Shown here in pieces: positions 1 to 8,056 of a stretch of DNA of 64,000 bases (positions are counted from its first letter, which is position 1; the number at the start of each line of letters is the position of its first letter). The notes under the pieces were generated by a model that saw nothing but the letters and a program-made list of their open reading frames with translations, was not told the origin of the DNA and made no database searches. This DNA is from Pseudomonas sp. R4-35-07 (GTDB lineage: Bacteria > Pseudomonadota > Gammaproteobacteria > Pseudomonadales > Pseudomonadaceae): NCBI RefSeq assembly GCF_003852235.1, contig NZ_CP027732.1:4650001-4714000 (forward strand), in the 5' to 3' direction. The position numbers and the translations under genes were made by a program.

Positions 1-264
1 AATGCCGGGCAGATCCATCAGGCCGTGCAGGCCCTGGGCAAAATCAGCGACGCGGTGACGGTGATCAGCGACATGAACCTGCAAATCGCCAGCGCCGCCG
101 AACAGCAGAGCGCGGTGGCTGAAGAGGTCAATCGCAACGTCTCCGCGATCCGAACCGTCACCGAAACCCTCACCGGCCAAGCCACCGAATCGGCAGCCAT
201 CAGCAGCCAGCTCAATGCTTTGGCCAGCCAGCAAATGAAGTTGATGGATCAGTTCAAGGTTTAA
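1..264 (+). CDS. Methyl-accepting chemotaxis protein, C-terminal end (partial)
   Basis: The frame is open from the first base of the window and ends at TAA 262-264, so only the last 87 residues are visible. The stretch [19 protein letters not shown] is the hallmark of the cytoplasmic signalling coiled coil of bacterial chemoreceptors, in the C-terminal helix that runs back toward the membrane. The product would dock CheA and CheW and control flagellar motility. Its ligand cannot be judged because the sensor domain lies outside the window. The end of the gene (222-252) is repeated with two mismatches at 399-429. Confidence 0.9.
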   Translation, partial: NAGQIHQAVQALGKISDAVTVISDMNLQIASAAEQQSAVAEEVNRNVSAIRTVTETLTGQATESAAISSQLNALASQQMKLMDQFKV

Positions 265-280
265 GAAACAACACACATCA

Positions 281-373
281 ATGTGGGAGGGGGCTTGCCC
301 ACGATGACAGAGTGTCAGTCAAATTGTTTGTAACTGACACCCCGCCATCGGGGGCAAGCCCCCTCCCACATTT
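281..373. repeat. REPIN (inverted REP doublet)
   Basis: The left arm TGTGGGAGGGGGCTTGCCC and its near-complement at about 350-370 face each other around a roughly 50-base centre, giving a long imperfect hairpin. This is the commonest intergenic repeat class in fluorescens-group genomes, spread by a RAYT transposase encoded elsewhere. It starts 17 bases after the chemoreceptor stop. Confidence 0.85.
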
Positions 374-398
374 GGACCGAGTACCGCTTGGGGCATCC

Positions 399-429
399 GG
401 TCAGCCAGCAAATGAGGTTGATGGATCAG
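399..429 (+). pseudogene. Duplicated chemoreceptor 3' tail fragment
   Basis: These 31 bases match the chemoreceptor 3' end at 222-252 with two mismatches. They encode the residues SQQMRLMDQ, against SQQMKLMDQ in the gene. The fragment has no start of its own and sits between two REPINs. Sequence after the tail (CCTGATATCC) differs from the gene end, so the copy stops before the stop codon. It could come from this gene or from a paralogous chemoreceptor with the same C-terminus. Confidence 0.7.
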
Positions 430-459
430 CCTGATATCCAGACAACACCACAGACCCAC

Positions 460-548
460 TGTGGGAGGGGGCTTGCTCCCGATGACGGAGTGTCAGCCAA
501 CTTATCTGTCACTGACACAACGCCATCGGGAGCAAGCCCCCTCCTACA
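460..548. repeat. REPIN (inverted REP doublet)
   Basis: The arms TGTGGGAGGGGGCTTGCTCCC and GGGAGCAAGCCCCCTCCTACA surround a central part that itself pairs (GTGTCAG with CTGACAC). It is the second doublet within 270 bases and lies in the same orientation as the first. It ends 18 bases from the nitroreductase stop, so it may act as that gene's 3' structure. Confidence 0.85.
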
Positions 549-565
549 TTGGGATCACTTTTGTC

Positions 566-1129
566 TTAGAGACCGGTCCAGCCTTGGACGAACGGTGTCA
601 GATCTTCCTTCGGCGCGGTGCGCGGCGGGTTCTGGGGGGTACCCAGGTAGAGAAAGCCAATCACTTCCTCGCCGGGTACCAGCCCCAGGCCCTTGGCGAC
701 GTGGGCCGAGTAGGACAACTCACCCGTGCGCCACACGGCACCAATCCCCTGGGCATACGCCGCCAGCAGAATGCCGTGAGCCGCGCAGGCAGCGGCCAGC
801 AATTGTTCGGATTTGGGCACCTTGAAGTGCTCCTGCAAACGCGCAATCACCACCACTACCAGCGGCGCGCGCAACGGGCCGTTCTGGGCTTTGTCGATGG
901 CGGCTTGCGGGGCGTCGGCATCCTGCAAGCGCGCAGCTTCGGCGAGCAGCGTGCCCATCCGCTCACGGGCCGTGCCTTCCACGGTGAGGAAGCGCCACGG
1001 GCGCAGTTGGCCGTGGTCGGGCGCACGCATGGCGGCGGCGAACAGCACGTCGCGCTGCTCCTGGGTCGGTGCCGGTTCCAGCAGGCGCGGCACGGAAACA
1101 CGGTTGAGCAAAGCGTCGAGAGCCTGCAT
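566..1129 (-). CDS. Nitroreductase family protein (YdjA-like)
   Basis: The 187-residue product is a small cytoplasmic FMN-dependent oxidoreductase of the YdjA branch, expected to use NAD(P)H. RAPDHGQLRPWRF at residues 35-47 is the conserved N-terminal flavin-phosphate region, and AYAQGIGAVWRTG around 124-136 is the typical second conserved block. The C-terminus carries the LGTP segment common in the family. The length is normal. It is monocistronic, flanked by a REPIN downstream and the divergent di-heme gene upstream. The physiological substrate is unknown. Confidence 0.9.
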   Translation of the reverse strand: MQALDALLNRVSVPRLLEPAPTQEQRDVLFAAAMRAPDHGQLRPWRFLTVEGTARERMGTLLAEAARLQDADAPQAAIDKAQNGPLRAPLVVVVIARLQEHFKVPKSEQLLAAACAAHGILLAAYAQGIGAVWRTGELSYSAHVAKGLGLVPGEEVIGFLYLGTPQNPPRTAPKEDLTPFVQGWTGL

Positions 1130-1191
1130 TGGCCACCTCCAGAAAAAAATGTGCGCTCATTCTAGCGGAATGAATCGGGATGCCACCAAAC

Positions 1192-1210
1192 GATAATTGC
1201 TCTTATTCAA
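1192..1210. promoter_or_regulatory. Possible weak Fur box
   Basis: GATAATTGCTCTTATTC lies about 60 bases before the di-heme gene. The first hexamer fits the Fur consensus GATAATGATAATCATTATC exactly and the last part has ATT, but overall only about half the positions agree. It is suggested mainly because imelysin-type clusters are iron-responsive in other Pseudomonas. Confidence 0.25.
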
Positions 1211-1268
1211 ACTGCCCCGCCCTGTTAGACTTTGCCCCCACATTTTTCGCCTTCGTTCAGGAAACTCG

Positions 1269-2696
1269 ATGTTCCGTTCGCTACTTCACCTGTGCGCAGC
1301 GTTGATGGCCCTGGGCCTGACCGCCTGCGACGACGCCCCGCAGTTTACCCAGGCCGAACCGGGTGAAGCGCGCGCTGGCGGTGCCACCACGGTGAACAAG
1401 CGCGACCAGAACGCGTTTTCCCTGCCCTCGGCCAACCTGGCGCCCACCCGCCGCCTGGACTTCAGCGTCGGCAACAGTTTCTTTCGCAGCCCCTGGGTGA
1501 TCGCGCCTTCGACCACCACCGCGCGTGACGGCCTGGGTCCGCTGTTCAATACCAACGCCTGCCAGAACTGCCATATCAAGGACGGCCGGGGCCACCCGCC
1601 GCTGGCCGATGCGCCCAATGCCGTGTCGATGCTGGTCCGCTTATCTATCCCGGATGCCGCACCTTACGCCAAGCTCATCGAACAACTCGGCGTGGTGCCC
1701 GAGCCGGTCTATGGTGGGCAACTGCAGGACATGGCCGTGCCCGGCGTAGCGCCGGAAGGCAAGGTGCGGGTCGATTACACACCGGTCAACGTCCAGTTCA
1801 AGGACGGTACGGTGGTCGAGTTGCGCAAGCCCGACCTGCAGATCACCCAGCTCGCCTACGGCCCGATGCACCCCGACACGCGTTTCTCTGCGCGCATCGC
1901 CCCGCCAATGATCGGCCTGGGGCTGCTCGAAGCCATCAGCGACGCCGATATCCTGCGCAACACCGATCCGAAAACCGCTGACCGTGAGGCCATCATCGGC
2001 CGGGCGAATCAGGTGTGGGATGACGCCGCGCAAAAAACCGTGCTGGGGCGATTTGGCTGGAAAGCCGGGCAACCCAACCTCAATCAACAAAATGTTCACG
2101 CGTTTTCTGGTGATATGGGCCTCACCACCTCCCTGAGACCCTTCGATGACTGCACCGACGCCCAAGTCGCCTGCAAACAGGCACCCAACGGCAACGGCCC
2201 CGAAGGCGAGCCGGAAGTCAGCGACAACATCCTGCGCCTGGTGCTGTTCTATACGCGTAACCTCGCCGTGCCGGTGCGCCGCGACGTCGATGCGCCGCAG
2301 GTGCTGGCCGGTAAAAACCTGTTCTTCCAGGCCGGCTGCCAGGGCTGTCATAAGCCGACGTTCACCACGGCCGCCAACGCCGCCGAACCTGAGCTGGCCA
2401 ACCAAGTGATCCGCCCCTACAGCGACTTGCTGCTGCACGACATGGGCGAAGGGCTTGCCGACAACCGTACCGAATTCAAGGCCGGTGGCCGCGACTGGCG
2501 TACCCCGCCGTTGTGGGGCATCGGCCTGACGCATACCGTGAGTGGTCACACCCAGTTCCTGCATGACGGCCGCGCCCGCAACCTGCTCGAAGCCGTGCTC
2601 TGGCATGGCGGGCAAGCGCAAGCGGCGCAGCAGCATGTGTTGTCGTTCAACGCCGAGCAGCGCGCCGCGTTGCTGGCATTTCTGAATTCTCTATAA
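1269..2696 (+). CDS. Di-heme oxidoreductase family lipoprotein (DUF1111)
   Basis: This is a 475-residue exported protein. The N-terminus is a lipoprotein signal ending LGLTAC at residue 20, so it is probably anchored in the outer membrane. Two c-type haem sites are visible, CQNCH at about 98-102 and CQGCH at about 357-361, as in the DUF1111/putative thiol oxidoreductase family. ATG 1269 was chosen because it starts the signal peptide; a longer reading would put 24 residues in front of it. It begins a three-gene operon with an imelysin and a DUF1513 protein, a set tied to iron handling in Pseudomonas. The electron donor and substrate are unknown. Confidence 0.88.
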   Translation: MFRSLLHLCAALMALGLTACDDAPQFTQAEPGEARAGGATTVNKRDQNAFSLPSANLAPTRRLDFSVGNSFFRSPWVIAPSTTTARDGLGPLFNTNACQNCHIKDGRGHPPLADAPNAVSMLVRLSIPDAAPYAKLIEQLGVVPEPVYGGQLQDMAVPGVAPEGKVRVDYTPVNVQFKDGTVVELRKPDLQITQLAYGPMHPDTRFSARIAPPMIGLGLLEAISDADILRNTDPKTADREAIIGRANQVWDDAAQKTVLGRFGWKAGQPNLNQQNVHAFSGDMGLTTSLRPFDDCTDAQVACKQAPNGNGPEGEPEVSDNILRLVLFYTRNLAVPVRRDVDAPQVLAGKNLFFQAGCQGCHKPTFTTAANAAEPELANQVIRPYSDLLLHDMGEGLADNRTEFKAGGRDWRTPPLWGIGLTHTVSGHTQFLHDGRARNLLEAVLWHGGQAQAAQQHVLSFNAEQRAALLAFLNSL

Positions 2697-2727
2697 GCTT
2701 TGCCCCAATTACAGAAGGGAGCTCGAC

Positions 2728-3792
2728 ATGTTCCGTCCCAAGTTGTTGTTCACCAGCCTGGCCGCCCTTGCCCTCGGCGCCTGCTCGCCCCAGGACCCGC
2801 AAGCGGTGACCTCGGCGGCCATCGCCAAGCAAGTCATCCTGCCCACGTATAGCCGCTGGGTTGAAGCCGACCGCCAACTGGCCGTCAGCGCCCTCGCCTA
2901 CTGCCAGGGCAAGGAAAGCCTGGACACCGCCCGCGCCGACTTCCTCCACGCGCAAAAAGCCTGGGCCGAGTTGCAACCGCTGCTGATCGGTCCGCTGGCT
3001 GAAGGCAACCGCGCCTGGCAGGTGCAGTTCTGGCCGGACAAGAAAAACCTGGTGGGGCGCCAGGTCGAACAGCTGGTCGCCAGCCAGCCACAGATCGACG
3101 GCGCCGCCCTCGCCAAATCCAGTGTGGTGGTGCAAGGCCTGTCCGCCTACGAATACATCCTCTACGACGCCAAGCCTGACGTCGCCGACGAAGCCCAGAA
3201 AGCCCGTTATTGCCCGCTGCTGATGGCCATCGGCGAGCGTCAGAAAGCCCTGGCCGAAGAGATCCTGGCCAGCTGGAACAGCACCGACGGCATGCTGGCG
3301 CAGATGAGCAAGTTTCCGAACCAGCGCTACGCCGATTCCCACGAAGCCATTGCCGACCTGCTGCGCGTGCAAGTGACCGCCCTGGATACCCTGAAGAAAA
3401 AACTCGGCACGCCGATGGGCCGCCAGACCAAGGGCATCCCGCAACCGTTCCAGGCCGATGCCTGGCGCAGCCAGTCGTCCCTGCAGAGCCTGGAAGCCAG
3501 CCTCGCGGCAGCCCAGACCGTGTGGGTGGGCGTCGACAACAAAGGCCTGCGCGGCCTGTTGCCGGCCGATCAGAAAGCCCTGGCCGACAAGATCGACGCT
3601 GCGTATGCCGCGTCACTGAAACTGTTCGCCAGCAACCAGCGCTCCCTCAACGAACTGTTGAACGATGACGCCGGGCGCCAGCAGCTCAACGATCTCTATG
3701 ACAGCCTCAACGTGGTCCATCGCCTGCATGAAGGCGAGTTGGCCAAGGCGCTGGGCATCCAATTGGGCTTCAACGCCAACGACGGTGACTGA
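2728..3792 (+). CDS. Imelysin family lipoprotein
   Basis: The 354-residue protein has a signal peptide with lipobox LGAC (Cys19) and the helical imelysin fold, with the core segment VQGLSAYEYILYD around 131-145. Imelysins resemble the periplasmic iron protein EfeO and the insulin-cleaving protein IcmP. The usual GxHxxE motif is not intact here (SAYEY), so protease activity or EfeO-type metal binding should not be assumed. A good ribosome site, GAAGGGAG, lies 9 bases before the ATG. It is 31 bases after the di-heme gene and overlaps the next gene by one base. Confidence 0.88.
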   Translation: MFRPKLLFTSLAALALGACSPQDPQAVTSAAIAKQVILPTYSRWVEADRQLAVSALAYCQGKESLDTARADFLHAQKAWAELQPLLIGPLAEGNRAWQVQFWPDKKNLVGRQVEQLVASQPQIDGAALAKSSVVVQGLSAYEYILYDAKPDVADEAQKARYCPLLMAIGERQKALAEEILASWNSTDGMLAQMSKFPNQRYADSHEAIADLLRVQVTALDTLKKKLGTPMGRQTKGIPQPFQADAWRSQSSLQSLEASLAAAQTVWVGVDNKGLRGLLPADQKALADKIDAAYAASLKLFASNQRSLNELLNDDAGRQQLNDLYDSLNVVHRLHEGELAKALGIQLGFNANDGD

Positions 3793-4892
3793 TGATGCTC
3801 AGGCGACAGGCTTTGGCGGTTGGCAGCGTGCTGCTCAGTGCACTGACGTTGGGCGGCTGGACGCTGTTCAAGCAAAAAGACAAGGGCCCCCTGCTGCTGT
3901 CGGCGCGCGATGACGCCGACGGCAAGCACTATGCCGTCGGTTATCGCCTGGACGGCACGCAGGTGTTCGCCACCGAGGTCGGCCAGCGCTGCCACGACAT
4001 CGTCAACCACCCGACGCTGCCGATCGCGCTGTTCGTCGCCCGTCGCCCGGGCACTGAGAGTTACCTGGTCGATCTGCGTGATGGCACGCTCCTGCAGACC
4101 ATCACCTCGAACCCCAATCGCCACTTCTATGGGCACGCGGTGATCCACAAGAGCGGTGACTGGCTGTACGCCACCGAGAACGACACGTCCGATCCCGGCC
4201 GTGGCTTGCTCGGCGTGTATCGGTTCGAAGGCGAGCGGTTGGTGCACAGCGCAGAAATCTCCACCCATGGCATCGGCCCGCACCAGGTCTCTTGGATGCC
4301 CGATGGCGAAACCCTGGTGGTGGCCAACGGCGGCATTCGTACCGAAGCCGAAAGCCGTGTGGAGATGAACCTCAATGCCATGGAGCCGAGCCTGGTGCTG
4401 ATGCACCGCGACGGCCGCCTGATCAGCAAGGAAACCCTGGGCCAGCAGATGAACAGCGTGCGCCATATGGGAATCGCCAGCGATGGCACCATCCTCACAG
4501 GGCAGCAGTTCATGGGGCCGTCCCAGGAGCGGTCCGAGCTGCTCGCGATCAAGCGTCCGGGCCAGCCATTCGTGGCCTTTGCGGTGGCCGATGCGCAGTT
4601 GCAGGCGATGGGGCACTACACCGCCAGCGTCGCGGTGCACAGTGAGCTGCGGCTGGTGGCGTTGACGGCGCCGCGTGGCAACCGCTTCTTTATCTGGGGC
4701 ATGGACAGCGGCGAGTTGCGCCTGGATGGGCCATTGCCCGACTGTGCCGGTGTGGGTGCGGTAGCGGACGGCTTCGTTGTCACGTCAGGCCAGGGGCGTT
4801 GCCGCTTCTATGATTGCCGCCAGAAACAGTTACTGGCCAAACCGTTGGAATTGCCGGCGGGGTTTTGGGATAACCACCTGCACCTGATCTGA
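3792..4892 (+). CDS. DUF1513 domain-containing protein
   Basis: This 366-residue protein of unknown function is probably a periplasmic beta-propeller, judged by repeated blade-like segments such as HQVSWMPDGETLVVANGG. The N-terminus MLRRQALAVGSVLLSA looks like a twin-arginine export signal, which would mean it is folded before export. Its ATG overlaps the imelysin TGA by one base (TGATG), so translation is coupled. The constant association with imelysin and di-heme lipoproteins suggests a part in an iron-related envelope complex, but its biochemical role is not known. Confidence 0.85.
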   Translation: MMLRRQALAVGSVLLSALTLGGWTLFKQKDKGPLLLSARDDADGKHYAVGYRLDGTQVFATEVGQRCHDIVNHPTLPIALFVARRPGTESYLVDLRDGTLLQTITSNPNRHFYGHAVIHKSGDWLYATENDTSDPGRGLLGVYRFEGERLVHSAEISTHGIGPHQVSWMPDGETLVVANGGIRTEAESRVEMNLNAMEPSLVLMHRDGRLISKETLGQQMNSVRHMGIASDGTILTGQQFMGPSQERSELLAIKRPGQPFVAFAVADAQLQAMGHYTASVAVHSELRLVALTAPRGNRFFIWGMDSGELRLDGPLPDCAGVGAVADGFVVTSGQGRCRFYDCRQKQLLAKPLELPAGFWDNHLHLI

Positions 4893-4910
4893 TTCACGCT
4901 CACCCAGGCA

Positions 4911-4945
4911 AAAAAAGGGCCTCGCATCGCAAGGCCCTTTCCGGG
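4911..4945 (+). terminator. Rho-independent terminator
   Basis: AAAGGGCCT and AAGGCCCTTT pair around an 8-base loop, 20 bases after the DUF1513 stop. The left side is A-rich, so the hairpin could also end transcripts arriving on the minus strand from the small gene at 4959-5186. Confidence 0.75.
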
Positions 4946-4958
4946 GGGTTCAATCGCT

Positions 4959-5186
4959 TCAACTTTGCGGCCTCATCGCTTGAGACATCCCGAACATGAA
5001 TAACAGCAATTCATGATCGGGCTTGGCCGCCACACTGACCTTGGCGACACGTGGCTGCAGGCATAGCCCACCGCCTTGCGCCGCACTGAGTACCTGTGTG
5101 CGAGGCTGTTCCCACGCAGCCAGGGCGAGGGCTGCAATGCCCAACGCCCCGACCAGGAACACACCTCGTGCTATTTCTAGCTTCAT
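4959..5186 (-). CDS. Small membrane-anchored hypothetical protein
   Basis: This 75-residue product is not assigned to any family I know. The N-terminus has one hydrophobic helix (GVFLVGALGIAALALAAW, residues 8-25), and the rest is short and probably periplasmic. The start ATG overlaps the stop codon of the inaA-like gene by four bases, so it is translated as the last gene of the warA-inaA unit. I recall a small hypothetical gene at this position in other Pseudomonas, which supports it being real. A role in the envelope is inferred only from its neighbours. Confidence 0.65.
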   Translation of the reverse strand: MKLEIARGVFLVGALGIAALALAAWEQPRTQVLSAAQGGGLCLQPRVAKVSVAAKPDHELLLFMFGMSQAMRPQS

Positions 5187-5902
5187 CTGGTTAAACCCTT
5201 GATAGCGCTGCCAAACGCCGTCTCATAAAAGTAGCTGAGTTTTTTCCAGTCGGTATCGTTCCACGACGAATGGCGGCGCAATTGCAGCATGTCATGGGAG
5301 GCGGCCCGATAAGCGGTCAGACGCTGGCGACATTTTTCAAAGTCCAGCAACGCCACTTCCACGGTCACCGCATCGCCCTCGCCGGTGACCCGTACGAAGA
5401 TGTGCTTGATATACAGGCAACCATGCTGCCAGCGCCCTTTGTGCATGCGCGCCAGGGTCCCGGCCAGCTCCTTGAGCAGGCGTTCATGCACCTCCTCACC
5501 GTATTGCTCACGGCCACCGGCGGCGTACCAGTTTTCGATCTCGTCGAAACCGTCCAGCGAAGCGGTCACCAGCATGGCTTTCCATTGATGCTCAGGGTCG
5601 CGTCGCGCCTCGCAAAACACCATCTCCGGCACCCGTACATCGAGCAAGCGCAGGCCCCTGAGGGCATCACGTTCACGCAACACGGTCGGACGTCCAAACG
5701 GATGCAGCCAACTGCGGTAGATGTGGCCGGTCTGGCGCTTGCAGTAGAGCAAACGGCCATTGGAACTGACCACCCGCTGTACGCCACTTTCACCGCCACG
5801 CCGACGATTGGGCTCTTCTACCCATTCGCCCTGCTGGCGCCAGAAAAAATCAAATCGTTCTTCGGGAGCTACATGACTGCCGACTACGCACTCAACTGCC
5901 AT
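5183..5902 (-). CDS. inaA: Lipopolysaccharide kinase InaA-family protein
   Basis: The 239-residue protein is a kinase-like member of the InaA/WapP/RfaP group, cytoplasmic and probably acting on the LPS core. Kinase-like features are the YCKR segment with Lys55, HGCLYIKHIF at 160-169 in the catalytic-loop position, and LLDFEK at 185-190 in place of the DFG metal site. ATG 5902 was chosen because AGAGG precedes it, formed by the last codons of the methyltransferase; the gap to that stop codon is four bases. It is the second gene of the warA unit controlled by ColRS in other Pseudomonas. Confidence 0.88.
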   Translation of the reverse strand: MAVECVVGSHVAPEERFDFFWRQQGEWVEEPNRRRGGESGVQRVVSSNGRLLYCKRQTGHIYRSWLHPFGRPTVLRERDALRGLRLLDVRVPEMVFCEARRDPEHQWKAMLVTASLDGFDEIENWYAAGGREQYGEEVHERLLKELAGTLARMHKGRWQHGCLYIKHIFVRVTGEGDAVTVEVALLDFEKCRQRLTAYRAASHDMLQLRRHSSWNDTDWKKLSYFYETAFGSAIKGLTR

Positions 5903-5906
5903 CCTG

Positions 5907-6587
5907 TTACCTCTTACGCAATACATAGACTCGCCACATGGCGTAGAGCGGCATGAAGTCCAGGGATTCCTGAACCCGGAAACCGGCCTGCTCGAATTCT
6001 GCCTCGACAGTAGCAGCCGGTAACACAAACCGGTTTTGGTAACCTTCCTGCTCACCTTTCTTACGACGACGCACTTCGGCGCGCTTACGCTTCCACGCCT
6101 TGAAATTGCCATCCACCCACAGCGAGATAATCACGCTGTCACGGGTAACACGTTGAAACTCCCGCAGTATTGTCATCCTGTGCGCTGGGTCACCGATGTG
6201 GTGCATCAGGCGCATGCAGAAAATACTGTCGACCGAATTATCTGGCAAATCGATATCAAAGGCAGATGTCTGCAAAGGACGTACCCGTTTCACCACTTCC
6301 GGGGGTTGGGCCACCGTGGCGACCTTCAACATCGACGCCGAATTGTCGGCCCCGATGATCACGCGGTTGGGTTTCTCGGCCAGCAACGGCCAAAACCGAC
6401 CGGCACCACACGGCAAGTCCAATACCAGGCTTGGCTCACCGGCCATGGCCAGCGCAGCGCGCGCCAGCTGCTCGTCGCGTTTGTGGGACCACCGGCGGGC
6501 CAGATTGTCCTGATGCTTGAGCAAATAGCGGTGAGCGTGGTTATCGTCGTACTTTTCAGAAAACTCTAACTTGATCGGCGAAGGCAT
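5907..6587 (-). CDS. warA: Class I SAM-dependent methyltransferase, WarA/Orf222-like
   Basis: The 226-residue methyltransferase carries motif I VLDLPCGAGRFWPLL at 55-69 and the post-I acidic residue in GADNSASM. It corresponds to the gene called orf222 beside colRS in P. fluorescens and warA in P. aeruginosa, where it is linked to LPS modification. The acceptor is unproven. Its own promoter region lies in the 188-base gap behind colS and holds a ColR-like box whose inner edge is 57 bases from the ATG. It is followed closely by inaA. Confidence 0.88.
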   Translation of the reverse strand: MPSPIKLEFSEKYDDNHAHRYLLKHQDNLARRWSHKRDEQLARAALAMAGEPSLVLDLPCGAGRFWPLLAEKPNRVIIGADNSASMLKVATVAQPPEVVKRVRPLQTSAFDIDLPDNSVDSIFCMRLMHHIGDPAHRMTILREFQRVTRDSVIISLWVDGNFKAWKRKRAEVRRRKKGEQEGYQNRFVLPAATVEAEFEQAGFRVQESLDFMPLYAMWRVYVLRKR

Positions 6588-6643
6588 CTTACATCTCCAA
6601 TTACTGATGCCTACAACCCTAAGCAGCGAACTGTGATCAACAA

Positions 6644-6664
6644 GTCAACTCGTTGTGAAAAACT
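6644..6664 (-). promoter_or_regulatory. Candidate ColR box upstream of warA
   Basis: Read on the minus strand the site is AGTTTTTCAC, six bases, then TTGAC, so TTCAC and TTGAC repeat 11 bases apart. Direct half-sites about one helical turn apart are typical of OmpR-family regulators. The same 10-mer with the same spacing stands before the divergent sulfatase gene, and both sites end 57 bases before the ATG. Confidence 0.6.
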
Positions 6665-6775
6665 TGTCCTGTCCAATTGCATACATTTCAAGACTTTACA
6701 GAAACATTCAGTAGCATCGGGCCATCTTCGCTGAAAAACCGGCGTCGTGCAGCAGCAAATTGTCAGACTGAGCGG

Positions 6776-8056
6776 TCAGGTTTTGACTTGATCCAATTCG
6801 ACATGAAAACGGCAACCATTGGGCTCCATGGTGCTCAGGGTCACGCTCCAGCCTTGGTTCTCACAGATGCGCTGCACCAGCGACAAGCCCAACCCTAGCC
6901 CCTCGCCGCGCTTCTCGCTGCCCCGCACAAACGGCTCGAACATCGCCTCACGCTTGTCTTCAGGAATGCCCACACCGGTATCCTCCACCACAAAACCGCT
7001 GGGCTCCAGGGTGAGGCGGATAAACCCTTGCTCGGTGTAATGCAGTGCATTGCGCAACAGATTGCCCATCACCGCATGCAGGAAGGTCGTGTTGTAGCGT
7101 GTGTCCAGCGGATTGCCTGGGCAGTAGATCAGTTCAAGGCCCTTTTGCTCGATGGGCCCGCGCCAGATCCCGATCAGGTCCTCAGCCACCTGTGTCAGGT
7201 TGACCTGGGCCGACATGGCGGCATCGTCATGCTGGGCACGGGCCAGCATCAGGAAGGTCTGCACCAGCTCGCGCATTTCTTCACAGGCCCGGGCGATTCG
7301 CTGGACCTGGTTACGCCCCCGTTGATCGATTGCCGGGTTTTCCAGCAGCAGCTCGCAGGAACTGGCCAGCACCATCAAGGGTGTGCGCAACTCATGGCTC
7401 ACATCGCTGGTAAACAATTGCTCGCGAGACAGCGCCTGGCGCAAGCGACCCAGGGTGGCATCGAACGCCACCGCCAACTCGCCCACTTCGTCGGCGGCAT
7501 AATCCGGCGCCAGAGGCGGGGCAAGCCCGAGCAACTGGTCGCGATGGCGCACCTGACGCGCCAGCCGTACCACCGGCGCCATCACCTTGCGCGCCAGCAC
7601 CCAGCCGAGGAACACCGCCAGCGCCAGGCTGAGCACGAAGCCCACCAGCACCACGGCAAACAGGACGCGCTCGCGCTCTTCGAAATCGCTTTGGTCCTGC
7701 AGCAGCACATAACGTCGGCCATCGATCACTTCGACCATGGCGTGGTACGACAGCGACTCGCGAAACACTTCATGAAAGCCTGGGTCCAGATGCCGCAGGT
7801 CCTTGGGCAGCTCGAAATCGCCGGGGCCGCCGCTGAAATAAAACAACTGGTCAGGCTCCGGCCGGTGTCGCCAGTCTTCCATGCTGTCCATCAACAGCAG
7901 CCGTTGCAGATCGCCGCCCAGGCCCGCCGAAATCAACTTCTCTTCCACCAGGTGCACCGTCGCGACGATGCCCATGGCGAAAGCCCCCGCCACCAACGCG
8001 CTCATCAAGGCAAAGGCGATGATGATCCGCTGGGCAAGGCTTTGCTTAAACTCCAT
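6776..8056 (-). CDS. colS: ColS sensor histidine kinase
   Basis: The 426-residue inner-membrane kinase is the sensor of the ColRS system for membrane integrity and metal excess. Two membrane helices (about 11-32 and 131-153) enclose a periplasmic loop of about 100 residues, followed by HAMP. The phosphoacceptor is His221 in SDVSHELRTP, followed by the N box GNLLRNALHY, then EDTGVGIPE and GLGLGLSL. His35, Glu38, His95, Glu96, Glu126 and Glu129 are all present at the positions I recall as the iron and zinc sensing residues of P. putida ColS. ATG 8056 was chosen because it gives this numbering and an 11-base overlap with colR. Confidence 0.95.
   Translation of the reverse strand: MEFKQSLAQRIIIAFALMSALVAGAFAMGIVATVHLVEEKLISAGLGGDLQRLLLMDSMEDWRHRPEPDQLFYFSGGPGDFELPKDLRHLDPGFHEVFRESLSYHAMVEVIDGRRYVLLQDQSDFEERERVLFAVVLVGFVLSLALAVFLGWVLARKVMAPVVRLARQVRHRDQLLGLAPPLAPDYAADEVGELAVAFDATLGRLRQALSREQLFTSDVSHELRTPLMVLASSCELLLENPAIDQRGRNQVQRIARACEEMRELVQTFLMLARAQHDDAAMSAQVNLTQVAEDLIGIWRGPIEQKGLELIYCPGNPLDTRYNTTFLHAVMGNLLRNALHYTEQGFIRLTLEPSGFVVEDTGVGIPEDKREAMFEPFVRGSEKRGEGLGLGLSLVQRICENQGWSVTLSTMEPNGCRFHVELDQVKT

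Noticed and set aside
281..548. CRISPR-like repetition of TGTGGGAGGGGGCTTGC
   Set aside because: The repeats come as inverted pairs scattered singly between genes, without regular spacers or cas genes. They are REPINs.
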